A stretch of 64,000 nt of DNA from JAXDTI01 sp034090045 (GCA_034090045.1 JAXDTI010000008.1:57497-121496), one strand, 5' to 3'. Shown: positions 45,931 through 55,757, counted from the first letter of the stretch. A program made the numbers and translations. Notes: generated from the letters alone by a model not told the origin.

Positions 45931-47279
45931 TAAGCAACCTCAGTCAGAAACGTGTCGGCGATCCGATAGACACCGGAGGCATTGGAGCCTTTTAAGAGCA
46001 CGGTATCGGACGGACCTATACTGTCTCTAATGATTGTAATTGCTTCATCTGCGCTTTCAGCGCTCACGCTCGGCGTTTTGACAGCACCGGCAGCGATTTC
46101 ATCGGCGGGATGTCCTACAGTAATGAGCAGGTCGATGCCGAGCCGATCAATATAGGTGCCGATTTCACGATGCAGCTGCACCTCCTGTTCACCGAGTTCC
46201 AGCATCGAACCGAGCACCGCAACCTTTCGGTGTTTCGCGAGCACAGCTAGCGCATCCAATCCGGAACGCATAGAGTCCGGGTTTGCGTTATAGGAATCGT
46301 CGATAACCTTAATATCCCCAACTAACTGCACTTTCATACGGTGATCGCTGACAGGTCCACGACCCTGTAGGGCATCCACGGCGGATTGCGTATCTATTCC
46401 GGCAGCCGCCGCCGCGGTGATAGCAGCGAGCAGATTCACAGCGTTATGCTCCCCCACCAGACCGGAATGCAGTTCATACTCCTCACCTGCGAGGGAGAGC
46501 AACAGTTCAAGATGACCTTGAGAATCACTTCCACTTCGGAGAACCCGATAGTCGGTGCCGGCACCAAAATAGAGCCGCTCACCCTCGTACTTCATCTCCC
46601 GAATATACGGATCATCGTGATTCAAGATCGCGACGCCACCCTTTTTTATACCCGCGAGTAGCTCCGCTTTTGCGGACGCGAGATTCGTTATCGAGCCGAA
46701 TCCGCCGAGATGAGCGGTTCCGACCTTCAATTCGATGCCGATATCGAGGGGCGCTATCGAAGTGAGGTAGGCGAGCTCACCCATCCCGGAGGTTCCCATT
46801 TCCAGCACCAGGTACCTGGTATCACTACCTGCACGCAGCACAGTCAGAGGCACACCCACTTCATTGTTATAGGATTTCTCAGGAGCCACGGTTTCACCCT
46901 GAGCTGCACAGATTGCCGCCAATTGGTCTTTTGTGGTGGTTTTACCTACAGATCCGGTGATGCCTAACACTTTTGCCGACAGTGTTTTGAGATGGGCGTG
47001 CGCAAAGACTCCGAGAGCGCGAGTAGTGTCATCAACCACTACGGCAGAGAAACCCTCGGGCACTGCGGAAGCCTCACTGACCAGCGCAGCTGTCGCTCCA
47101 GCTGCCTGTGCCTGAGCCAGATACTGGTGACCATCGCTGTTCTGACCGGTACGAGCCACATACAGGTCACCTGGACCTATCTGCCGGGAATCGGTACTGA
47201 CTGACCCGCTGATTACAGTATTCTCACCACGCAGGGTGCCATGTACCGCTTTGGCTATCCATGTGCTCGTCCAAGACAT
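45930..47279 (-). CDS. murF: UDP-N-acetylmuramoyl-tripeptide-D-Ala-D-Ala ligase
   Basis: 449 aa. I chose the ATG at 47279 with AGGAAGG 7 nt upstream; an upstream start adds 10 residues. ATP loop GITGSVGKTTTKDQ, substrate motif SYNNEVGVPLT, and DDSYNANPDSM are intact. It directly follows ftsI with 78 bp between; no murE precedes it. Confidence 0.96.
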   Translation of the reverse strand: MSWTSTWIAKAVHGTLRGENTVISGSVSTDSRQIGPGDLYVARTGQNSDGHQYLAQAQAAGATAALVSEASAVPEGFSAVVVDDTTRALGVFAHAHLKTLSAKVLGITGSVGKTTTKDQLAAICAAQGETVAPEKSYNNEVGVPLTVLRAGSDTRYLVLEMGTSGMGELAYLTSIAPLDIGIELKVGTAHLGGFGSITNLASAKAELLAGIKKGGVAILNHDDPYIREMKYEGERLYFGAGTDYRVLRSGSDSQGHLELLLSLAGEEYELHSGLVGEHNAVNLLAAITAAAAAGIDTQSAVDALQGRGPVSDHRMKVQLVGDIKVIDDSYNANPDSMRSGLDALAVLAKHRKVAVLGSMLELGEQEVQLHREIGTYIDRLGIDLLITVGHPADEIAAGAVKTPSVSAESADEAITIIRDSIGPSDTVLLKGSNASGVYRIADTFLTEVA

Positions 47280-47357
47280 TCCAGCACCTTCCTGATTTCG
47301 ATTCATCACCTCGGGTTGTTCATCACAAATATATCTAAGCTGTGATGGTCTCCTTCA

Positions 47358-49217
47358 CTAAGGTTCGTTGGGGTAGAGCTGTGGCGGCTCCGTGATGGGA
47401 GGAACCTGAAGTATCGACATCGCGGGTTTAGCTATTGCACGTAGAATCTCCGGGGCTACCACGTCACCAGTATTCGGCTTGTAAATAACCACCGCCATGC
47501 TGAGAACCGGGTCTTCAGCCGGCACTAAACCAACCAGAGTAGATATTGTTCCCACCAACTGACCATTCTTAGCAATTATTTCCGCGGTTCCAGTTTTGTT
47601 CGCAAAATGGTAGCCATCAAGTTTGATATGCGGCTCAAACCATTCCTGAGCGGTTACCGATTGCATCATCCGAACCATTGTTGCTGCGGTGTCACTGTCT
47701 ACAGCAGTCACCGGCGAGCGTTTATCTTTAACGGTAACAATACTACCCTTGTTCTCGATTCCCCCCACCAGTTTCAACGGCATCCGTACCCCTGAGTTGC
47801 CGAGCGCTGCCGCCAGAGAACCGAGTTGCAGAACTGAGACTGAAATACCTTGACCGAACATAGTGGTGTAGCGCTGACGGGCATCCCATTGATCAGCTTT
47901 AAAGATCTGACCGGCAGTTTCTCCCGGCATCTCAATTCCGGTGACCTGCCCCAGCCCCAGCTTTCGCATCATAAGCCAGCGATCTTGATCCTTCACGGTA
48001 TCGCCAATCTGGATTGTTCCGATATTGGAAGAAACCATCAGCACACCGGTTGCTGTCATGAGGGCATTGCCGTGATCATGGAAGTCCTTAAAGGACTCAC
48101 CATTGCCAGTCGTATAGCGAGTCGGCAGCCTATAGGTGCTTAACGGGGTTATCGTTCCCTTATCGAGAGCAGTCGCAAATGTCACGAGTTTTCCAACTGA
48201 ACCGGGCTCAAAACTGTACTGCACAGCCCGTGAACCGCTGGTACCTCCCGAAGCGTTACGCATTTTGTCGGGGTTTTGATTTCCCGAGTCAGCCAGTACC
48301 AGCAATTCTCCAGTACTTACGTTTTCGACAACAACAGCTCCCCATTCACCACCGCTTCTTTTCACACCGTCATTCAGAGCGTCCTCAGCAATACTTTGCA
48401 GGTCGGCATCGAGGGTCAACTGCACATCATTGCCATCTCGAGCTTCTTTAACGATTTTTTGACTGCCCGGTATTACTTGACCTGTTGGTGATATTTCGCT
48501 CCTAACCTCTCCGGCACTACCGGAAAGAACCTTGTTTTGGGTTGCCTCTATCCCGGATTGACCCTCCATATCGTTGTCAACGAATCCGATAACACTGGCT
48601 GCGGTTGCATCGTTTGGATATTCGCGCACATACACTCGCTCGGCACCGATACCATCGATGTCCATAGCCTTGATTTTGTTCCACAGTTGCGGGGTAATTT
48701 TTTTCCGAAGATAAACAAAACGCTGGTCTCCTACCATCTGACCGCCAAGTTCGGCGGCACTGGTTTCCAGCAGCGGCGCTAGCCGCCGCGCAGCCTGGGC
48801 AGCTCCGGTGCCGAGCACCTGTTCGGGGAGCCCAGCTTTCACAGCTGTTTTCTCAGCGACTTCACGCCCGTCCCGATCCAGGTAACCGTAGTGGATATAC
48901 CCCTTGACAATTGCCTGATCGACGAAGAGGTTATAGCGTTCCACGGATGTCGCCAGCACGGTTCCGTTACGATCAAGTATGTCGCCGCGTTTAGGCACAA
49001 CAAGCTGACTGCGCGAGCGTTCCGCTTCTGCCTGGGTTTTGAGGCTATCGGCTTGCACAACTTGGAGATCTATGAGCCGTATCCCACAGATGGCGAATAA
49101 TACGACTACAAAGACCGATACTCCTCGCAACCGTTTCGAGGCAAGGTGTGAGCGCTCTGAAGCTGACCTGGAACTAGTCCGCAGAGAGGCTGTTTCCCGT
49201 GGTTCACGCGTCGCCAA
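47358..49217 (-). CDS. ftsI: Penicillin-binding protein, FtsI/PBP3 septal transpeptidase
   Basis: 619 aa class B PBP: short cytoplasmic N-terminus, transmembrane helix (FVVVLFAICGIRLIDLQVV), dimerisation domain, then a transpeptidase domain with SVGK (nucleophile Ser in FEPGSVGK), SSN (VSSNIGT) and KTG (NKTGTAEI). The only in-frame upstream start is the TTG at 49217, 31 nt after the ftsL-like stop; the Shine-Dalgarno is weak. Confidence 0.95.
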   Translation of the reverse strand: MATREPRETASLRTSSRSASERSHLASKRLRGVSVFVVVLFAICGIRLIDLQVVQADSLKTQAEAERSRSQLVVPKRGDILDRNGTVLATSVERYNLFVDQAIVKGYIHYGYLDRDGREVAEKTAVKAGLPEQVLGTGAAQAARRLAPLLETSAAELGGQMVGDQRFVYLRKKITPQLWNKIKAMDIDGIGAERVYVREYPNDATAASVIGFVDNDMEGQSGIEATQNKVLSGSAGEVRSEISPTGQVIPGSQKIVKEARDGNDVQLTLDADLQSIAEDALNDGVKRSGGEWGAVVVENVSTGELLVLADSGNQNPDKMRNASGGTSGSRAVQYSFEPGSVGKLVTFATALDKGTITPLSTYRLPTRYTTGNGESFKDFHDHGNALMTATGVLMVSSNIGTIQIGDTVKDQDRWLMMRKLGLGQVTGIEMPGETAGQIFKADQWDARQRYTTMFGQGISVSVLQLGSLAAALGNSGVRMPLKLVGGIENKGSIVTVKDKRSPVTAVDSDTAATMVRMMQSVTAQEWFEPHIKLDGYHFANKTGTAEIIAKNGQLVGTISTLVGLVPAEDPVLSMAVVIYKPNTGDVVAPEILRAIAKPAMSILQVPPITEPPQLYPNEP

Positions 49218-49248
49218 AATCCATCACACCTGCCGAGCCGTTTGATGC

Positions 49249-49644
49249 TTATCTCGCCGGGGTTCCCCCGGTTACCTTCTGCTTGTGCAACTCTATATTG
49301 CCGGTTTCTCCGGCGGGTACGAGACCCGCCGCGGCGGCTGCTTTCCGCAGGTGTTGGGGCGAGGCTGCCTCGTTTACTTCAGTACGCAACATTTCGTTGT
49401 CTTGCTCCACCCTGGCTAGCTCCACTTCATAATCGTGGACACTATAGGAGGTCATAGCCATAGAGGTATTTATCAACAGTGGCACTATCACCACTATTGC
49501 GATAACAACCACGACGGAGATCATCGCCAAAAGTAGGCTGGCAGAGCTGGTCTGTTCCGGGACCACCCTGAGTGAAACTTTACGTCCGGCGTCCTTTACC
49601 GCGGGACGACGGAACGCGGTTTTTCGCGCCAGATTCGTGTTCAT
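49249..49644 (-). CDS. ftsL: FtsL-like septum protein
   Basis: 131 aa bitopic protein: basic cytoplasmic N-terminus, one transmembrane segment (about residues 36-58), then a short coiled-coil stretch EVELARVEQDNEMLRTEV. Position between rsmH and ftsI and the architecture identify it as FtsL. Sequence in this family is weakly conserved, so the assignment rests partly on position. ATG overlaps the rsmH stop by 4 nt. Confidence 0.88.
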   Translation of the reverse strand: MNTNLARKTAFRRPAVKDAGRKVSLRVVPEQTSSASLLLAMISVVVVIAIVVIVPLLINTSMAMTSYSVHDYEVELARVEQDNEMLRTEVNEAASPQHLRKAAAAAGLVPAGETGNIELHKQKVTGGTPAR

Positions 49645-50585
49645 GCCACTCGCCTTTCTAGTGCCCTGATTCTCACTGATGCCGCTCTGGAATTGAGCGC
49701 AATCTCGGAGGCTGATGCCCGTTGTGCTCCTCGGGTCAGGTATCTATATCCGCTTGTGACCTGCTCGGCTCGCACCGGCACATCCGCAGGTAAATCAGGT
49801 TCTACCAGCCGTCTGAAATGCTGTTTCACTAGCCTGTCTTCTCCGGATTGATAGGCTTCAACGACGATTCGTCCCCCCCGACGGAGCATTCCGGTTGCTT
49901 TTGGCAATGCGTTACGCAGAATTCGTAGCTCGTCATTCACCGCGATTCGCAACGCCTGAAAGGTTCGTTTAGCTGGATTTCCACCGCGGCGGCGCGCGGG
50001 AGCTGGCATCGCTTCGGCAACTATTTCAGCGAGGTCAGCGGAGGTTTCTATGGCGCGAAGCTCTCGGCGCTCCACAATGGCGCGGGCAACCTGTCGTGGC
50101 GCCCGAGTCTCACCTCCGTCCCGTAGAATCTTTTCGAGTTCTTGCACCGGTATCCGAGCCAGCAGCTCTGCTGCGGTTTCCCCGCCTGAGGTGTCCATGC
50201 GCATATCGAGCGGCCCGTCGACCATATACGAAAAACCCCGTTCTGCCTGGTCTATCTGCATGGACGACATTCCCAAATCCATGAGTACGGCATCAACGCT
50301 GTCCCCGGAAAACCGGTCGAGTTCGTCATAGTTTGCATGATGATACTCAACCCTTTGAGTTCCGAGACGCCGCTTGGCGATTTCAAGGGCTTGTTCATCA
50401 CGGTCGATGCCGATAACACGGGTGTTCGGGCAGGTCGCCAGGATTGCTTCACTGTGACCTCCGGCCCCTAGAGTTGCATCCACCATGACAGATCCAGGTT
50501 CAGCGAGTGCCGGCGCGAGCAGTGCTACCACAGTGGGTGCGCTCACCGGCGTGTGCGGCCACTTCACCACCTGTATCTCCCTCAT
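49641..50585 (-). CDS. rsmH: 16S rRNA (cytosine1402-N4)-methyltransferase
   Basis: 314 aa SAM-dependent methyltransferase (MraW). VDATLGAGGHSEAIL is the SAM-binding motif; IGIDRDEQAL, MDLGMSSMQID and ERGFSY follow. Second gene of dcw after mraZ (98 bp gap). Confidence 0.97.
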   Translation of the reverse strand: MREIQVVKWPHTPVSAPTVVALLAPALAEPGSVMVDATLGAGGHSEAILATCPNTRVIGIDRDEQALEIAKRRLGTQRVEYHHANYDELDRFSGDSVDAVLMDLGMSSMQIDQAERGFSYMVDGPLDMRMDTSGGETAAELLARIPVQELEKILRDGGETRAPRQVARAIVERRELRAIETSADLAEIVAEAMPAPARRRGGNPAKRTFQALRIAVNDELRILRNALPKATGMLRRGGRIVVEAYQSGEDRLVKQHFRRLVEPDLPADVPVRAEQVTSGYRYLTRGAQRASASEIALNSRAASVRIRALERRVA

Positions 50586-50683
50586 CTACTGCGGTCCCGA
50601 CTCTTCCGAGGCCCCGAGCCCCACCGGATCCCTGTAATCGGGGAAGGATGACTACAGGGGTCGGGGGGAGGTCGCAGCCTCGG

Positions 50684-51115
50684 TCAGAGCAGGCCCGGTA
50701 TGATCTCCTCGGCCATATTTGCGAAGACTTCTTCCTGCTGGGCTAGGTATTCCTGCCATGCCTTGCGGTTCCAAATCTCCGCTCTCGCCCCGGCACCGAT
50801 AACAGTGAGCTCGTCTCCAAGCCCGGCGTATCTGCGCAGTTCTGGGGGAAGCGTTACCCGACCCTGTCGATCCGGCACTAGCGTGTCAGCCCCGGACATC
50901 ATGACTCGGATATAGTTGCGCGCCTGCGGGCGATTCAGTGAAGCCTTCTGCAGTTCCGTGTACATTCGATCGAATTCGACTGACGGAAACACGTAGATGC
51001 AGTGCTCTTGCCCGCGGGTTAGCACAACACCCGCTTCGAGTTGACTGCGGAATTTGGCAGGCAGTATCACCCGCCCTTTGGCGTCCATACGGGGTTCATA
51101 GGTTCCGGTGAACAC
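50684..51115 (-). CDS. mraZ: Transcriptional regulator MraZ
   Basis: 143 aa with two AbrB-like half-domains: GTYEPRMDAKGRVILPAKFR and VPDRQGRVTLPPELRRYAGL. Forms rings and binds repeats upstream of its own gene, usually repressing dcw. The GTG start at 51115 follows GAGAGGAG. The expected operator repeats lie 26-55 bp upstream. Confidence 0.97.
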   Translation of the reverse strand: MFTGTYEPRMDAKGRVILPAKFRSQLEAGVVLTRGQEHCIYVFPSVEFDRMYTELQKASLNRPQARNYIRVMMSGADTLVPDRQGRVTLPPELRRYAGLGDELTVIGAGARAEIWNRKAWQEYLAQQEEVFANMAEEIIPGLL

Positions 51116-51140
51116 CGCCGCTCCTCTCAGTCAACCTGTC

Positions 51141-51170
51141 TCACCACTTTACCCCACTTTCCACCACTTT
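51141..51170 (-). promoter_or_regulatory. MraZ operator: three AAAGTGG direct repeats
   Basis: On the minus strand AAAGTGGTGG, AAAGTGGGGT and AAAGTGGTGA follow one another exactly, 10 bp per repeat. This matches the known MraZ-binding repeat pattern (AAAGTGKNNN in Mollicutes, TGGGN5 in E. coli). It sits between a -10-like TACAAT and the mraZ ribosome-binding site, fitting autoregulation. Confidence 0.88.
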
Positions 51171-51176
51171 GTGGTA

Positions 51177-51182
51177 ATTGTA
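51177..51182 (-). promoter_or_regulatory. Candidate -10 box of the mraZ/dcw promoter
   Basis: TACAAT on the minus strand 6 bp upstream of the first MraZ repeat. Upstream is AT-rich with runs of A and T; I find no clear -35 hexamer. Confidence 0.45.
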
Positions 51183-51373
51183 TTGGTGTTTTTTTAGAAC
51201 ATTTTTTTAATACTTTCCTGACTAGGAGAAACATTGAAACCTGAGATGCCATATAAAAGGGGTTTACAGGTCGTAACTGTACTGACATACAGGCAAGCAA
51301 TTGCTTTAGACCTGCACAAATGATTGGCAGCTTAAATGAAACAGGGAAAAAGTGGTGATTAGTGGAGGGAAAA

Positions 51374-51742
51374 TTACTGGTGGTGGCTGTCCCAGACTCG
51401 CTCTTGGCGAGTCCAGAAATCAGGTTTGGGTGCCTGGTTTGCAGACTTCCGAGCCCCGGAAAGGCGAACCCTGGCATTGAATGGAACCATCACCCCGGCA
51501 AGCGCGAGAGTAAAACCTATGACCCCGAGAATAACCCCATAGAGATGTCCGATACTGACTGCGGCAAGGAGCGCAACAAGTCCGCAAAGCACCAGGACTA
51601 CTGCGAGCGCCCAGGCACGTGGAGTGACTATATTTTGGGGGCGAGCGGAATCAACAAAAAGGGTCTCGGTAGCATCGGCTGACCCGCCAAGGTCACGCTC
51701 AAGGTCAGCGAGCACCTGACGCTCATATTCTGACAGTCCCAT
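51374..51742 (-). CDS. DUF3040 membrane protein
   Basis: 122 aa: N-terminal LSEYERQVLADLERDL is the DUF3040 hallmark, then two transmembrane helices (about 43-60 and 64-88) and a basic cytoplasmic tail. Actinobacteria-specific; function unknown; often near mraZ. The ATG follows GGGGG. The 258 bp between its stop side and mraZ hold the mraZ promoter and operator, otherwise no gene. Confidence 0.88.
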   Translation of the reverse strand: MGLSEYERQVLADLERDLGGSADATETLFVDSARPQNIVTPRAWALAVVLVLCGLVALLAAVSIGHLYGVILGVIGFTLALAGVMVPFNARVRLSGARKSANQAPKPDFWTRQERVWDSHHQ

Positions 51743-51826
51743 TAGACCCCCTTCTCTGCCTACAGCCTATGGCATAGGCTGGTGTACTTGCCAATCGTGT
51801 TCACCCTCCTAGCGTTCATACTGCAC

Positions 51827-53047
51827 TCAGGAGCCGATACCTGTTGCACTGCTGAGACTGCCGTTTCCAAAGCGGGCATTTACCCTGTCCATAGCGCCCT
51901 CAAGGAGCCTACGACGAGGATCACATCCCAGTGTTTCTTGTATTCCGCTGCTGACCGAAACCAGGTTCTCGCAACGTATCCCTACGAGCCGAAACCCTTC
52001 AGGCGGTATTACTACCTGTGCGAAGAGTTCCCTCGCGCAAGCATATATATCGACGGAGGTGTCGGTCGGGGTGGGAAGCGTACGTGAACGGGTAAAAATA
52101 CTCATATCAGTTCTGCGGCACTTGATTGACACGGTTGCAGCGAGCAGCGTTCTGGAACGCAGTCGAGCTCCGCAGGCGAAACTCTGGTCGAGTAGAGCTG
52201 CCTGAAGCGTGTCTCGATCCGCAACATCTGTGGGAAACGTTTGTTCAGCCCCGATAGATTTTTCAACTCTCCGGGGTGTCACTACCCGATTGTCTATACC
52301 TCGCGCCAGTAAATATAGTTCCTCCCCGGGGCGTCCCCCAACCAAGGTTAGCAAATACTGGCGCGGCAGTGCGGCGAGATCCTGAACGGTACGGACCCCA
52401 TCGGCGGTGAGCTTACGGCGGGTGACTTCTCCGACACCCCACAGCGCCCCAACGGGAAGAATGTCGAGAAAGTCCTGTGAACGTTCAGCAGGCACAAGCA
52501 GCATCCCATCTGGTTTTGCCTGGGCGGAGGCCAGTTTCGCGAGTAGCTTGTTTTTGGCTATTCCGATTGAGGCGACGAGACCTAGCTCTGAGGATATGCG
52601 AGAGCGGATTCGGTGGGCTATTTCTTCAGGGCGACCGTGGATACGTCGCACCCCGGATACGTCGAGAAACGCCTCATCTATGCTGAGTTGCTCAACCTGA
52701 GGTGTTTCCTCGTTCAAAATTTCCATGACACGACGGGAATATTGTGAGTAGCTTTCATGATTCGTAGGCAGGACTACCGGATCGTGACACAGGGATTTCG
52801 CCTGAATCAGCGGCATTCCGGCGCGCACTCCTCGGGAACGAGCCTCGTAGGATGCCGATGACACTACTCCCCTGATACCCGATTCTGAACGGCCTCCCAC
52901 AATCACTTCACGTCCACTCAATTCTGGACGGCGTAACAACTCGACCAGAACGAAAAAGGCATCCATATCGACATGGAGTATGGGGGTTTCGGAATCGTCA
53001 GATCCCCAATCTTTTTTGGCGGCTCTTTCTCGCGGGGCGACACTCAT
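51827..53047 (-). CDS. dinB: DNA polymerase IV (Y-family, translesion)
   Basis: 406 aa. Catalytic residues in LHVDMDAFF and SIDEAFLDVSG, the SSASYEAR finger segment, a helix-hairpin-helix thumb, and a little-finger domain. No clear beta-clamp QxxLF at the very C-terminus. Lies 14 bp after the PAC2 gene, so it is cotranscribed rather than having its own SOS box. Confidence 0.94.
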   Translation of the reverse strand: MSVAPRERAAKKDWGSDDSETPILHVDMDAFFVLVELLRRPELSGREVIVGGRSESGIRGVVSSASYEARSRGVRAGMPLIQAKSLCHDPVVLPTNHESYSQYSRRVMEILNEETPQVEQLSIDEAFLDVSGVRRIHGRPEEIAHRIRSRISSELGLVASIGIAKNKLLAKLASAQAKPDGMLLVPAERSQDFLDILPVGALWGVGEVTRRKLTADGVRTVQDLAALPRQYLLTLVGGRPGEELYLLARGIDNRVVTPRRVEKSIGAEQTFPTDVADRDTLQAALLDQSFACGARLRSRTLLAATVSIKCRRTDMSIFTRSRTLPTPTDTSVDIYACARELFAQVVIPPEGFRLVGIRCENLVSVSSGIQETLGCDPRRRLLEGAMDRVNARFGNGSLSSATGIGS

Positions 53048-53061
53048 ATCCTATGTGCGCC

Positions 53062-54027
53062 TCAGCGACCTATCTGGTTTGAACCCTGGTCATCAAAACC
53101 ATCACCCAGACGATGTTTCGGAATCTCATATCCATCCGCATCGCGATCTTCAAAGGCAAGGAACTCTTCAAACTTACGGGCGAGTTCGTCCGCTATGTCA
53201 CCCTCGGTGACTATGCCGGCGGTACCGGCCCCGACCTGCCGGGAGAAATCTTCGAATATCTTGTCGTACTGTTCTTCGAGAGCCGAAACTAGCTGAGCGA
53301 GCTGTGGAGAATCCTCTATTTCACCTTCAAGATGGTCGGAAATTGCCGATGCCATTTCTTCGAGATCCCCCAGCGGAAGTTCCAGCCCGGCTAGCGTGCC
53401 GAGGCGCTGCAGCAGCTTGGACGCGGTCGCCGGATAGAGATTATCCGACAGGTAGTACGGCACGGTTGCGAGCAGCCCGTGGGTTTCAAAACCCGCTTCT
53501 GCCAAAACCATCTGCAAATACGCTCCCACGGATGCGACGACGCGCATCTGACCGGCAGGAGCGTCCTCAGCAGAGACGAGTTCTCTACGGGAGGCAGTGT
53601 GGTTAACGATGGGTGTGCGGGTATGCGGCACGGCTGCCGGCACTCCCATAATGTCAACAGTTTTTTCAACTCCAGCATATTCGGCGAGCTTCAAAACCTC
53701 GGAAGAAAACTCTCGCCACTTAAAATCTGGTTCAACCCCGTGTAGTAGCAGAAAGTCCTGCCCGGAATAGTCGGTTACTGCACTGAGCGTAATACGAGGC
53801 TCTTCAATATCGGACACCACCCAGTTTTCGATACTCACTATCGGGCGACGAGAGCGATAGTCCACGAGCGCGTCAGAGTCAAAGGTTGCGACTGTCTGGG
53901 TCGGCAACGAGGAGAGAATTTGATCCACAGCCATCTGCCCGGCATCACCGGCATCCATTGCACCGCGCAGATGGTGCACCATAACGACAGCTTTGCGATT
54001 CCTGCCTATACCCGGTTCGTACAGCAT
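53062..54027 (-). CDS. PAC2-family protein
   Basis: 321 aa. PAC2/proteasome-assembly-chaperone-like fold with FLLLHGVEPDFKWREF and GVPAAVPHTRT; the C-terminal half is acidic and helical. I chose the ATG at 54027 with AGGAGAGGGGG upstream; a TAAAAT -10 candidate lies at 54073-54068. Conserved actinobacterial family, role unproven. Divergent from glpK. Confidence 0.85.
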   Translation of the reverse strand: MLYEPGIGRNRKAVVMVHHLRGAMDAGDAGQMAVDQILSSLPTQTVATFDSDALVDYRSRRPIVSIENWVVSDIEEPRITLSAVTDYSGQDFLLLHGVEPDFKWREFSSEVLKLAEYAGVEKTVDIMGVPAAVPHTRTPIVNHTASRRELVSAEDAPAGQMRVVASVGAYLQMVLAEAGFETHGLLATVPYYLSDNLYPATASKLLQRLGTLAGLELPLGDLEEMASAISDHLEGEIEDSPQLAQLVSALEEQYDKIFEDFSRQVGAGTAGIVTEGDIADELARKFEEFLAFEDRDADGYEIPKHRLGDGFDDQGSNQIGR

Positions 54028-54149
54028 ATTATCCCCCTCTCCTGCTCGTGGTTCACTATTTGTTACTATTTTACCGCCGACCACCTACATCAGCCACAGC
54101 TAGAACATCGCGGTGTCTCACCATGTTAGCGTGTTTCCAAGGGGGTTCA

Positions 54150-55718
54150 ATGATTACCAACACCGCAGAGGTTCCCACACCAGTAAATAAACTCTCGGGC
54201 TGCGAAGCCAAGTATGTGCTAGCTATAGACCAGGGTACAACATCGTCACGGGCAATTCTTTTCGACCATTCCGGCGCTCCACGAGGAAGTGGGCAACTTG
54301 AGCATCACCAAATTTTCCCGCACCCGGGCTGGGTTGAACATGACCCCATGGAAATCTGGAATAACGTCCGCACAGTCATAGAGCTGGCTGTTGCGGATGC
54401 CGGAGCCAGCGTGACAGATATTGCCGCTGTCGGTGTCACAAACCAGCGAGAGACAACAATTATTTGGGACCGCGCCACCGGCGAACCCGTGTATAACGCC
54501 CTGGTTTGGCAAGACACCCGATCCCAGACCCAGGTTGATGAGCTGGCGAAAATCGGAGGTCTTGACCGTTTCCGAGCCGACGTGGGAGAATCGCTGTCTA
54601 CATACGCTTCCATCAGCAAAATAGCCTGGGTCTTAGAGAACGTTCCAGGGGTTAGGCAAAGAGCCGAGGCAGGAGAGCTGGCTTTCGGAAATCCGGACAG
54701 CTGGGTTATTTGGAATCTCACTGGAGGCCCCAGGGGTGGTCGCCATGTCACTGACGCTACTAACGCCTCCCGCACAATGCTGATGGATTTACGCACTCTC
54801 AACTGGCGCCCCGATATTTGCGAAGCAGCAAAAATACCGGAGGTGCTGCTGCCAGAAATCTGTTCTTCTGCCGAAATCTATGGTGTGTGCGCCGCCGGCT
54901 CTCCACTGGCTGGGGTGCCGATAGCCGGTGACCTAGGCGACCAGCAGGCTGCTGCTTTCGGGCAGGCGTGTTTTACTCCCGGAAGCGCAAAGAACACCTA
55001 CGGTACCGGCTGTTTCATGCTGCTAAACACCGGTGGCGAACCGCGTCCCTCCGGTCACGGAATGATTACGACCCTGGCCTACCGGCTCGCCGATGCCGAA
55101 CCCGTCTATGCTCTAGAGGGGTCGGTGGCACATTCCGGATCGGTTATTCAGTGGCTGCGTGACAATCTTGGTATCATCTCGGATGCTGCACAGACGGAAC
55201 AATTGGCTGCTTCAGTACCCAGCAGTGACGGGGTGTGTTTTGTACCGGCTTTTTCGGGACTGTTTGCGCCGCATTGGCGCCCCGACGCGCGAGCCCTTAT
55301 TATCGGTCTAACCGGCTACCATACTCGCGCCCATATCGTGCGGGCAGCCTTGGAGGCAACCGCGATGCAGGTGCGGGAGGTTTTTGACGCCATGGTTGCA
55401 GATTCCGGATCGCCTCTAAACGAGTTACGCGTCGATGGTGGGATGACCGCAAACAATTTGCTCATGCAGTTCCAAGCCGACGTTTTGGGTTGTGACGTGG
55501 TGGTTCCTCAAGTGGCTGAAACTACCGCGCTGGGAGCTGCCTACGCCGCCGGTTTAGCTGTAGGATTCTGGTCTGACCTGGCAGAAGTAGCAGATAATTG
55601 GCGGCTACGTCAGCGTTGGCACCCAGAAATGGACGATGATTGGCGCGCCGAAAAAATGACCTCATGGTCACGGGCAGTTTCGCGCACTCTCGACTGGGTG
55701 AATCCCGCTATGTCATAA
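54150..55718 (+). CDS. glpK: Glycerol kinase
   Basis: 522 aa FGGY kinase making glycerol-3-phosphate. AIDQGTTSSRAILFD near residue 20, the VWQDTRS segment, YGTGCFML and GGMTANNLLMQFQAD are intact. I chose the ATG at 54150 with GGGGG upstream; an earlier in-frame start would add 34 residues and overlap the divergent promoter region. No glpF or glpD is adjacent. Confidence 0.96.
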   Translation: MITNTAEVPTPVNKLSGCEAKYVLAIDQGTTSSRAILFDHSGAPRGSGQLEHHQIFPHPGWVEHDPMEIWNNVRTVIELAVADAGASVTDIAAVGVTNQRETTIIWDRATGEPVYNALVWQDTRSQTQVDELAKIGGLDRFRADVGESLSTYASISKIAWVLENVPGVRQRAEAGELAFGNPDSWVIWNLTGGPRGGRHVTDATNASRTMLMDLRTLNWRPDICEAAKIPEVLLPEICSSAEIYGVCAAGSPLAGVPIAGDLGDQQAAAFGQACFTPGSAKNTYGTGCFMLLNTGGEPRPSGHGMITTLAYRLADAEPVYALEGSVAHSGSVIQWLRDNLGIISDAAQTEQLAASVPSSDGVCFVPAFSGLFAPHWRPDARALIIGLTGYHTRAHIVRAALEATAMQVREVFDAMVADSGSPLNELRVDGGMTANNLLMQFQADVLGCDVVVPQVAETTALGAAYAAGLAVGFWSDLAEVADNWRLRQRWHPEMDDDWRAEKMTSWSRAVSRTLDWVNPAMS

Positions 55719-55757
55719 TTGTTGTTTCCCTTTTCCTAAAGTGTGCGGAGGTGATGA

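Noticed and set aside
55719..55757. Rifamycin-associated element upstream of helR
   Set aside because: The 39-bp gap contains no GC-rich palindrome of the known form.
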